Shown here one piece after another: positions 55,645 through 64,000 of a stretch of DNA of 64,000 nucleotides (the first letter of the stretch is position 1; each line of letters begins with the position of its first letter). The position numbers were made by a program, and so were the translations under genes. Below the pieces are notes generated by a model, which was not told the DNA's origin, ran no database searches, and saw only the letters and a program-made list of their open reading frames with translations. This DNA comes from Diphasiastrum complanatum (taxonomy: Eukaryota; Streptophyta; Lycopodiopsida; Lycopodiales; Lycopodiaceae), in NCBI GenBank assembly GCA_029204225.1, contig CM055106.1, positions 47,502,633 to 47,566,632 of the forward strand. The letters are read 5' to 3'.

Positions 55645-56705
55645 TAGCATAGTTTTGCCAATAGAACTTTGATCCATCATAAGAATGATCTTCTTCCTAA
55701 GAATAGATCTCATTTCAATGATCATGTAATGCTCAAAATAGAAACAACCATAATTGATATAGAGAATAGTGTCCACTTGGGATGCTTCACTATTTCTTAC
55801 ATCAATTTTACATGTAAAAATGTGACTAGAACATGAAGAATCAAATAGAATGTAAGTGAGATGCTTCCACCATGCTTCCAACTCTGAACTCTCTAGAAAA
55901 ATACAGCAAACAAACAATAAATGTGAGTGATCAACATTTGCTTGCATGTCTCCTCCTCCTTTGTTCTTTGTTGCCTTGTATCCACCATGATACTCCATGA
56001 ATGTGCCTCCATCTTCATCTTGCCACAAAAAACCATCAAACCTTGGAAATCCATGAGTAGGTGAGTACATAAATGATGCAAATCCAGCACCACATGACTC
56101 CATAAACCAAGTAGTTTGCACTAGTCCATCTTCAAGATCTACTTGACACAAGAAAATGACCATGAATTCACCAAAAATTGACAATCTCCAAGTATTGGCA
56201 CCAAGTAGCTCAACACTTGAGAACTTAGCCATGGATGAGTGACATAATGAACCTCCAATAGCTTCATTTCCATCAGCAAAATCAGCCAAGAATGCTAGTA
56301 CAAATCCAACATCAAAACAATGCTCACCAATGTAGCTAATTTCATATCTTGACAATTTGCACACATCCACATGAAATTGCTCAAACATGAGATAGAACAA
56401 GTAAAGTAAACTTGAACCACACTTCCTTGCTGCTCCTTTGACCTTACTTGAGTCTTCAATATGCTGCAAAAACAGATCCATAACACCTTTGCCAATTACC
56501 TCTCCTTTGATGCTCTTGACTAGCTCCAAATTGCCAACTTCCCTTTTGACTAGTTGAAGCGCTTTGAGATCAACCTCTTGATCTTCAACTTGACCATCAA
56601 AGTCATTGAACAAAATTTATTTTCCAGATTCATTACTTGATTTTACAGCAAGATAACATCCATCCACTTGCATAGCTCCATGTACACAAGAAGATCCTCC
56701 AAAAG
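55645..56705 (-). pseudogene. Foreign block copy 2 replacing RT in element A
   Basis: The minus frame at 56613-55573 is 346 residues long and starts MFNDFDGQVEDQEVDLKAL. It shares many segments with the block at 3380-4290: SIKGxxxGKxVMDLFLQ, DSSKVKxAARKC, WRLSIFGEFMVIFLCQVDLE, GFPRFDGFLWQD. It ends in DTILYINYG, then joins in frame to the RT end at about 55645, where copia sequence resumes with GGAGCATTGGAAGCTAGG. On the other side copia sequence ends at about 56706, just after the position equivalent to NGTW in B. About 0.9 kb of RT, including the YVDD box, is thus exchanged for about 1.06 kb of foreign sequence. No family is recognised. Confidence 0.65.
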
Positions 56706-57850
56706 ATGTTCCACTCTTTATAAGAGATCGATACTCAAGATCCATTGCCTGGGTCCACTTCTCTTCCTTGATCTATACTTGTAGGCTCATCCAAACAGGT
56801 TAGGAAAGAAACATAATTTCCAGAAACTACTTGCGATCATATGTGAGCCTTGAAGGAACTTGTCTTTCTCTTGATGTTCTCCTTGGCTTTTTACTTGATG
56901 AAGGTCCATCATCACCACCATCCAAAGTAGAATCCTTCTCATCAACATCAAGAATGTTAGATCATCTACTTTACCATCAATCATGCTTAAAGACACCTTT
57001 GGAATGTTCCCTCATCAAAAATGACATCTCTACCAACAATCACTTTGTTAGTAGAAGGAATGTAAACCTTGTAGGCTTTACTCACCTCACTATATCCAAC
57101 AAAAATACCTCTTCTTGAAGATGGATCCTCCTTGGTCCTATCATCAAGAGTAATGTTGACATAGCATGTGCATCCAAAGGCTCTTAGAAAGTTGACACTC
57201 GGCCTCCTCTTGAATAGCATCTCAAAAGGTGTCCTTCCATCCAAAATAGCACTCGGCCACCTATTGCACAAGAAATTGGCACACAACAAAGCTTGATCCC
57301 AAAATGGTTTGTCAAGATTAGCACTTAGCCTCATAGCTTTAGCACTTTCACATAAAGTTCTATTCTTCCTTTTAGCCACTCCATTTTGTTGTGGGGTCCT
57401 TGATGTTGTATACTCCCTCTTGATCCCATGCTCATCACAAAAGGCCTTGAACTTGTTAGATATGTACTCACCACCATTGTCACCTCTCAAGCACTTGATC
57501 TTTGTGGAGAATTGGTTCTCCCTTGCATTCTTGAACTTGACAAAGACATCATACACTTCATCCTTGTTCTTTAGTAGATAGATCCAACAAAATCTACTAA
57601 AATCACCAATGAATGTTACATACATCTTAGCTCCACTATTGCTAGTTGTAGTAAATCCATGAATATCCGAATGTACAAGTTGAAAAGGCTTTGTAGATCT
57701 AGAAATCGATCTAGTATAAGGTATTCTATGTGAGTTAGACAAAGCACAAGACTCACAAACATGCTTGTCATTACTTAAGGAACTTGGAAGACCAATCACA
57801 ACCTTCTTCCTTGCCATTACCTCCAATGACTTGAAGTTGAGGTGTCCCAT
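56706..57850 (-). pseudogene. pol: Integrase of copia element A
   Basis: The frame 57850-56987 is open for 287 residues: MGHLNFKSLEVMARKK (the H...H side of the zinc-binding domain), CESCALSNSH (the C-x2-C side), the core with LVHSDIHGF (D), CLRGDNGGEYISNKF (D) and SRTPQQNGVAKRKNR. The last normally ends ...NGVAERKNR; here the catalytic Glu is Lys. Then come CTCYVNITLDDRTKED, SRRGIFVGYSE, YIPSTNKVIVGRDVIFDE. The remainder to 56706 is the linker to RT, with breaks. The GAA-to-AAA change (plus strand TTC to TTT) would inactivate strand transfer. Confidence 0.85.
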
Positions 57851-57868
57851 CCTTTTGTGCCAAACCTC

Positions 57869-58345
57869 TTAAATAGAAATTTGCTCCCTTGCAACACATC
57901 CAACTTGGTTAGCAACAACACAAGTATCAAGTTTGAACAACTTCCCTTGCCTTTTACCTTTTCCAACCAAGACATCCTTCCTTTTGATCAAACAAGCATC
58001 TTCATCAAACTCCACCTTGAGGCCCTTACTTAGAATTTGACTCACACTAAGCAAATTCTTGGTAATAGATGGAATAAACAAGACATCCTCCAAATGAACA
58101 TTCCTATTTGTAGAGAGAGAAATAGTAATTGTGCCAATCCATTTGATTGCACACTCACCATCATTGGCCGTGTAGATCACCCTCTTGTCATCTCCATATG
58201 CCAACAAAGAAGTGAAGTACTCTTTGTGAAAGGTCATGTGTGAACTTGCTCCACTATCAATCCACCAAGGATCTAGATCTCCATCATTAGCAAGCATACA
58301 TGAAGACATCACAAAAGCATCATCATTTGCATCTTGCACATCCAA
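57869..58345 (-). pseudogene. pro: Protease region of copia element A
   Basis: It contains LDPWWIDSGASSHMTFHKEY with the DSG active-site motif, then a second block LEDVLFIPSITKNLLSVSQ and a lysine-rich segment GKGKRQGKLFKLDTC. A stop at about 57868 separates it from integrase. The protease cuts the polyprotein. The same region in element B is almost identical. Confidence 0.83.
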
Positions 58346-59169
58346 AATATTCTCATCAAGAGTAAGATAATCTTGCTTGTCTCCTTGATCTCTCTTCTTC
58401 TTGTAGCATCACTTGCAAAGTGTCCTTTGATGCCACAATAGAAGCACTTGAGCTTTGATCTATCCTTCTTTTTGCCACTTGAAGAAGCATCCACTTGATC
58501 TTGTCCTTTAGACCACTTGCTTTTGGTTTTGCCCTTGAATTTGCCCTTTGTGAACATAGCATCCTCTTGAAGTGTCGATGTAGATCCACCTCTTGCTTGA
58601 AGCCTATATTCCTCATTGATCAAGATCTCTTGAAGATCCATCAAACTTGGCAAAGTCTTTTGAATAGCAATACTTTGAACAATGTTAGCATGAGCATCCA
58701 ACAAGCCATTAAGAATCACTTGAATAAGCTCTCCTTCCTTAATGCTTTCATCTATGCAAGCTAACTCATCATTCAATGCTTTCATTCTCCAAACAAAAGT
58801 ACTTGGAGTTTCTTCATTCTTTTTCAAACAAGAAAAGATTTGCCTTCTTAGAGTCAACACTCTAGAAGTAGACTTGGATTCATAAAGCTTCTTCAATGTA
58901 TTACAAGCTTCCAAAGATGATGTGCACTTACCAACTTCCTTGAGAAGTTCATTGGTAACATTCATCTTTATCATGTGTAGAGCCTTCTTGGCCCTCTTGT
59001 CATACCTCAATTGATCTTGTTGCGTTGCTGGTCTCTCCTCCAAACCTACAACAATATCCAAAACATCATTCATCTCAAGAAGTGACTCCATCCTCACTTT
59101 CCACAATGAATAGTTACTTGAGGTAAGCCTATCATTGGCTTCCAACATGACTCCAATTGAGTTTGCCAT
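58346..59169 (-). pseudogene. gag: Gag of copia element A
   Basis: Open from ATG 59169 (MANSIGVMLEANDRLTSSNY) with the UBN2-type gag fold segments SSNYSLWKVRMESLLEM, ALHMIKMNVTNELLKEVGKC, LKKLYESKSTSRVLTLRRQ, KALNDELACIDESIKEGEL and MDLQEILINEEYRLQA. The basic part KGKFKGKTKSKWSKGQDQ precedes the zinc knuckle CFYCGIKGHFAS. There one base is missing relative to B, so the frame leaves the knuckle before its last cysteine. Apart from that frameshift the gag is well preserved. Confidence 0.87.
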
Positions 59170-59735
59170 GTAGCAATGACCTGATCTTCTCTTTCAACCT
59201 GTTTCAATGCACAAAGCACTCCTTTGAACAACAACAAATGCTTTCAAAAGAAATCACCAAGATTTGAAACTATCTCACAAATTCTCTTCTAGCACTTATC
59301 CAAGCAAATCAACACATAGAATCATGGAATCTTGATCAACCTATGATCTATCCTAAATCTAATGACTTTTGCCACTTCCCAAATGAAGTCCAGCAACCTC
59401 ACTATCTAGAGATCCAATCAAAATTAGGTTTTTGACAAAATCACAAAAAATTGACTATTCCAAATCTACATGCAAATGCTGAAAATTTGATATGCAATCT
59501 ATAAGCCACCACTTAGGCTGATCAAATGATCCAAAAATTGGCCAAATCCAGTATGTGAATTAAAAAATCAGAATTGAACAAGTATATTGACCTATTTAGT
59601 GTTTTGATCTACAAAAGATCCAATCTACAAAAGCAAAAAATCCGATTTTGGTGTAGAATCCTCTCTAGCACGCTTTAGACTTGATATCTTCACCGAATCA
59701 TTGATAGATCTGATTTCTTCCTTCATAACCTAAAA
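59170..59735 (-). other. Leader of copia element A
   Basis: Non-coding sequence between the primer site and gag. It is nearly collinear with the leader of B at 63483-64000, with small indels (for example an extra AAGATTGAAACACACTC in B near 63698). Confidence 0.7.
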
Positions 59736-59752
59736 CACAAGCTTTGATACCA
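59736..59752 (-). promoter_or_regulatory. Primer-binding site of element A
   Basis: On minus it reads TGGTATCAAAGCTTGTG, an initiator tRNA-Met site with one change (CAAAGC for CAGAGC), directly after the LTR end ...TCTTTAACA. Confidence 0.83.
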
Positions 59753-59841
59753 TGTTAAAGATTTCAGATCCTTAAGATCCAATCTACTTGAATGATCTTT
59801 AGAAAGAGAAATACACTACCAATCTCACCAATGTAGAAAAA
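59753..59841 (-). repeat. 5' LTR remnant of element A
   Basis: Only the last 90 bases of the LTR remain (TGTTAAAGATTTCAGATCC...CAATGTAGAAAAAT in plus orientation). The match to 54442-54520 ends abruptly at 59841, so the 5' LTR and its promoter are deleted. Confidence 0.75.
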
Positions 59842-60097
59842 TTCTTCACACCTGACCTAATGAATATTTAAAATGTGAAGTATTCAACGATATTTTTATT
59901 TTTTTTTAAAGAATGAATAAATCTCGAAACGAAGATCATAAGCTCACATGGTTTTTTTACATTTGAGAAAGGGGATATGTGATACTACATATTTGTTAAA
60001 ATAATGAATATTTTCTCAAATATGACAATTTATACCTGGAAATAAAGATATGCGTTGGACAAATGTATATTATGAAGAGGCCTATATCATTAGTTCC
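59842..60097. other. Unassigned filler between elements A and B
   Basis: AT-rich sequence not resembling the copia family on either side. It separates two truncation points: the 5' LTR of A and the RT end of B. Confidence 0.5.
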
Positions 60098-61117
60098 AAT
60101 GATGTACCTCAAAACTCGCTTTCCTAGCTTCCAATGCTCCTCACTAGGATCTTGCATGAATTGACTCAATCTTCCAACACAATAGCCTAGATCAAGTCTA
60201 GTAATGGTTAGATAGATGAGTGAACCAACTAGCTTTCTATAGAGAGTAATGTCCTTGAAGGATCTTTCATTACCTCTTATAGTAAGCTTTACATGAGACT
60301 GCATAGGTGTATCAATAGCTTTTGCATCTACCATATGAAATCTTTCTAGAATAGAATTAGCATACTTCTCTTGACAAATGAAAGTAGATTGAGAAGATCT
60401 AATGACTTCTATTCCTAAAATGTAATGCAAATTACCAAGATCATGCACCTCAAACTCCTTCTTAAGAGCATTCTTGATATCCTCCACATTTTGATTGTCT
60501 CCACCACTCAAGATGATATCATCCACATAGATTAGCAAGATGATAACATCATTTCCAGCAAACCTATAATAAAGTGAATGATCATACTCACTCATAACAA
60601 AGCCTTGAGAGAGTAAAAAAGTGTTAAGCTTAGCAAACAAACTCCTTGGTGCTTGCTTAAGGCCATACAAACTCTTTTGTAGAAGACACACATGATTTGG
60701 CTTTGTTGATGAGATATAGCTCTAGGGTTGCTCCATGTATACTTCTTCCTCAAGATCACCATTCAAGAATACATTTTAAATGTCCATTTGCCATAGATCC
60801 CATCCATAAAGTGTAGCAAGTGAAATGATGACTTGAATGCTTACCATCTTTGCCACGGGTGCAGAGGTCTCATCATAGTCAATTCCTTGTTGTTGAGCAT
60901 ATCCTTTTGCCACTAGCCTTGTCTTGTACTTGTTGATAGATCCATCTTGGTTTATCTTCACCTTGAAGATCCATTTGCATCCAATAGCTTTCTTGTCCTT
61001 AGGCAACTCCACCAATCTCCATGTTCCATTCTTCATAAGAGCTTGATACTCAAGATCCATTGCTTGGAACCACTCCTCTTCTTTCCTTGCTTGATCTACA
61101 CTTGTAGGCTCATCCAA
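60098..61117 (-). pseudogene. pol: Reverse transcriptase of copia element B
   Basis: Frames 61117-60776 and 60691-60098 give a nearly full RT: WFQAMDLEYQALMKNGTWRL, GCKWIFKVKINQDGSINKYK, KGYAQQQGIDYDETSAPVAK, LLQKSLYGLKQAPRSLFAK, the catalytic ILLIYVDDIILSGG, LGNLHYILGIEVI, and YRKLVGSLIYLTITRLDLGY to DPSEEHWKLGKRVLRYIIGT. Two stops lie between them, near 60775 and 60722. The element is cut at about 60098, before RNase H, and so has no 3' LTR. RT copies element RNA into cDNA. Confidence 0.88.
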
Positions 61118-62170
61118 AGAGGTTAGGAAAGCAACATAATTTCCAGAAACTACTTGCTTACCCTTTTGATCATATGTGAGCCTTGAAGGTACTTGTCTTT
61201 CTCTTCATGTTCTCCTTGGATTTTGACTTGATGAAGGTCCATCATCACCACCATCCAAAGTAGGATCCTTCTCATCAACATCAAGAATGTTAGATCCATC
61301 TACTTTACCATCAATCATGCTTGAAGACACCTTTGGAATGTTTCCCTCATCAAAAATGACATCTCTACCAACAATCACTTTGTTAGTAGAAGGAATGTAA
61401 ACCTTGTAGGCTTTAGTCACCTCACTATATCCAACAAAAATACCTCTTCTTGAAGATGGATCCTCCTTGGTCCTATCATCAAGAGTAATGTTGACATAGC
61501 ATGTGCATCCAAAGGTTCTTAGAAAGTTGACACTCGGCCTCCTCTTGAATAGCATCTCAAAAGGTGTCCTTCCATCCAAAATAGCACTCGGCCACCTATT
61601 GCACAAGAAATTGGCACACAACAAAGCTTGATCCCAAAATGGTTTGTCAAGATTAGCACTTAACCTCATAGCTTTAGCACTTTCACATAAAGTTCTATTC
61701 TTCCTTTCAGCCACTCCATTTTGTTGTGGGGTCCTTGATGTTGTATACTCCCTCTTGATCCCATGCTCATTACAAAATGCCTTGAACTTGTTAGATATGT
61801 GCTCACCACCATTGTCACCTCTCAAGCACTTGATCTTTGTGGAAAATTGGTTCTCCCTTGCATTCTTGAACTTGACAAAGACATCATACACTTCATCCTT
61901 GCTCTTTAGTAGATAGATCCAACAAAATCTACTAAAATCATCAATGAATGTTACATACATCTTAGCTCCACTATTGCTAATTGTAGTAAATCCATGAATA
62001 TCCGAATGTACAAGTTGAAAGGCTTTGTAGATCTAGAAATCGATCTAGTATAAGGTAGTCTATGTGACTTAGACAAAGCACAAGACTCACAAACATGCTT
62101 GTCATTACTTAAGGAACTTGGAAGACCAATCACAACCTTCTTCCTTGCCATTACCTCCAATGACTTGAAG
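61118..62170 (-). pseudogene. pol: Integrase of copia element B
   Basis: The frame 61960-61205 reads the core FIDDFSRFCWIYLLKSKDE, CLRGDNGGEHISNKF (second D) and SRTPQQNGVAERKNR (catalytic E retained, unlike A), continuing to the GKVDGSNILDVDEKDP linker. The zinc-binding side, HLNFKSLEVMARKK to CESCALSKSHRLPY, lies in the preceding frame. A one-base loss near 62022 (GGCTTTGTAG for GGCTTTGTAG with one less A run) shifts the frame before the first catalytic D. Confidence 0.85.
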
Positions 62171-62895
62171 TTGAGGTGTCCCATCCTTTTGGGCCAAACC
62201 TCTTGAATAGAAATTTGCTCCCTTGCAACACATCCAACTTGGTTAGCAACAACACAAGCATCAAGTTTGAACAACTTCCCTTGCCTTTTACCTTTTCCAA
62301 CCAAGACATCCTTCCTTTTGATCAAACAAGCATCTCCATCAAACTCCACCTTGAGGCCCTTACTTAACATTTGACTCACACTAAGCAAATTCTTGGTAAT
62401 AGATGGAATAAACAAGACATCCTCCAAATGAACATTCCTATTTGTAGAGAGAGAAATAGGAATTGTGCCAATCCCTTTGATTGCACACTCATCATCATTG
62501 GCCGTGTAGATCACCCTCTTGTCATCTCCATATGCCAACAAAGAAGTGAAGTACTCTTTGTGAAAGGTCATGTGTGAACTTGCTCCACTATCAATCCACC
62601 AAGGATCTAGATCTCCATCATTAGCAAGCATACATGAAGACATCACAAAAGCATCATCATTTGCATCTTGCACATCCAAACCATCCTCATCAAGAGTAAG
62701 ATTACCTTGCTTGTCTCCTTGATCTCTCTTCTTCTTGTAGCACTCACTTGCAAAGTGTCCTTTGATGCCACAATAGAAGCACTTGAGCTTTGATCTATCC
62801 TTCTTTTTGCCACTTGAAGAAGCATCCACTTGACCTTGCCCTTTAGACCACTTGCTTTTGGTTTTGCCCTTGAATTTGCCCTTTGTGAACATCAC
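62171..62895 (-). pseudogene. pro: Zinc knuckle and protease of copia element B
   Basis: It starts MFTKGKFKGKTKSKWSKGQG and keeps the zinc knuckle CFYCGIKGHFASEC in frame (CX2CX4HX4C), unlike A. The protease has LDPWWIDSGASSHMTFHKEY and LEDVLFIPSITKNLLSVSQM. An in-frame TAA at about 62901-62903 (CTCTTAAAG in plus) separates it from the gag half. Confidence 0.85.
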
Positions 62896-62901
62896 ATCCT
62901 C

Positions 62902-63482
62902 TTAAAGTGTTGATGTAGATCCACCTCTTGCTTGAAGCCTATATTCCTCATTGATCAAGATCTCTTGAAGATCCATCAAACTTGGAAAAGTCTTTTGAAT
63001 AGCAATACTTTTAACAATGTTAGCATGAGCATCCAACAAGCCATTAAGAATCACTTGAATAAGCTCTCCTTCCTTAATGCTTTCATCTATGCAAGCTAAC
63101 TCATCATTCAATGCTTTCATTCTCAAAACAAAAGTACTTGGACTCTCTTCATTCTTTTTCAAACAAGAAAAGATTTGCCTTCTTAGAGTCAACACTCTAG
63201 AAGTAGACTTGGATTCATAAAGCTTCTTCAATGAATTCCAAGCTTCCAAAGATGATGTGCACTTACCGTAACATTCATCTTTATCATGTGTAGAGCCTTC
63301 TTGGCCCTCTTGTCATACCTCAATTGATCTTGTTGTGTTGCTGGTCTCTCCTCCAAACCTACAACAATATCCAAAACATCATTCATCTCAAGAAGTGACT
63401 CCATCCTCACTTTCCATAATGAATAGTTGCTTGAGGTAAGCCTATCATTGGCTTCCAACATGACTCCAATTGAGGTTGCCAT
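62902..63482 (-). pseudogene. gag: Gag N-terminal half of copia element B
   Basis: From ATG 63482 (MATSIGVMLEANDRLTSSNY) the frame is open to about 63268, where a 22-bp deletion relative to A (the ELLKEVGKC-encoding region) shifts it. The gag frame resumes at 63249 with LKKLYESKSTSRVLTLRRQ and ends at a TAA near 62902. It is otherwise almost identical to A. Confidence 0.85.
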
Positions 63483-64000
63483 GTAGCAATGACCTGATCT
63501 TCTCTTTCAACCTGTTTCAATGCACAAAGCACTCCTTTGAGCAACAACAAATGCTTTCAAAAGAAATCACCAAGATTTGAAACTATCTCACAAATTCTCT
63601 TCTAGCACTTATCCAAGCAAATCAACACATAGAATCATGGAATCTTGATCAACCTATGATCTATCCTCAATCTAATGACTTTTGTCACTTCCTAAGATTG
63701 AAACACACTCAAATGAAGTCCAGCAACCTCACTATCTAGAGATCCAATCAAAATTAGGGTTTTGACAAAATTACAAGAAATTGACTATTCCAAATCTACA
63801 TGCAAATGCTGAAAATTTGATATGCAATCTATAAGCCACCACTTAGGCTGAACCAATGATCCAAAACTCGGCCAAATCTAGCATGTGAATTCAAAAAACG
63901 GAATTGAACAAGTATATTGACCTATTTAGTGTTTTGATCTACAAAAGATCCAATCTACAAAAGCAAAAAATCCGATTTTGGTGTAGAATCCTCTCTAGCA
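63483..64000 (-). other. Leader of copia element B, cut by the window edge
   Basis: Homologous to the leader of A (59170-59735). By comparison the primer site and 5' LTR of B should begin roughly 90-110 bases beyond position 64000. Confidence 0.7.

Noticed and set aside
57309-57581. Plus-strand frames opposite integrase (also 61644-61916, 57842-58243, 62176-62577, 58495-58764)
   Set aside because: They occur on the opposite strand of conserved copia coding sequence in both A and B and have no domain of their own. Their conservation follows from the minus-strand genes.
1-64000. CRISPR arrays, bacterial operons, ribosomal RNA or intact tRNA genes
   Set aside because: No regularly spaced direct repeats, no rRNA-like conserved stretches and no full cloverleaf were seen. 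The only tRNA-like signals are retrotransposon primer sites and the SINE head.

Overview
This is nuclear DNA of a land plant with a repeat-rich, gene-poor genome. It is AT-rich by eye. Two host genes read as intact: a single-exon NDR1/HIN1-like (LEA_2) membrane protein at 17837-18481 (-) and a five-exon legumin-type double-cupin at 44595-46473 (-). Almost everything else is retrotransposon or DNA-transposon debris. The legumin-like protein lacks the usual Asn-Gly processing site of seed 11S globulins, and the transposon relics are unusual for flowering plants. I therefore lean towards a seed-free plant (fern or lycophyte type), but that is inference and not proven by this window.

Layout. 1-3341: Ty3/gypsy relic on the minus strand (double-CCHC gag, long leader, tRNA-Asp-type primer site, LTR). 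3380-6140: Ty1/copia relic on minus whose pol is replaced by a foreign 'block' with its own reading frames. 6560-8435: decayed gypsy gag-protease on plus with a small insertion. 9267-13212: two convergent, intron-bearing gene relics of an unrecognised mobile element. 13583-16121: a CACTA-type transposase split into opposite orientations, plus unassigned frames. 17608-18680: a tRNA-derived SINE, the NHL gene and a 75-bp repeat array. 21230-29440: copia and gypsy fragments and three LTRs, two with clear primer-binding sites. 29483-36840: LTR pieces, gag fragments and a chimeric gag/integrase junction. 38247-43857: LTR, gag-like relic, copia fragment, a 202-bp tandem repeat, a GA-rich tract and a second gypsy LTR with a better-preserved primer site. 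44595-47250: the cupin gene and its promoter. 48915-64000: copia elements of at least two families. One is an RH-LTR-pol-LTR array. The other is represented by two close copies, A (54442-59841) and B (60098 past the window end); A has lost RT to the foreign block and B lacks RNase H.

The most notable signal is the foreign block. It occurs three times, each time joined to the same copia family: long in 3380-5290, replacing RT at 55645-56705, and fused directly to a polypurine tract and LTR start at 49513-49760. It looks like captured or accessory sequence carried by a non-autonomous sub-family. No function could be recognised.

All family calls rest on motifs read by eye; no database search was possible. 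Splice sites are inferred from GT-AG positions and frame continuity. The five cupin exons sum to exactly 432 codons including the stop.
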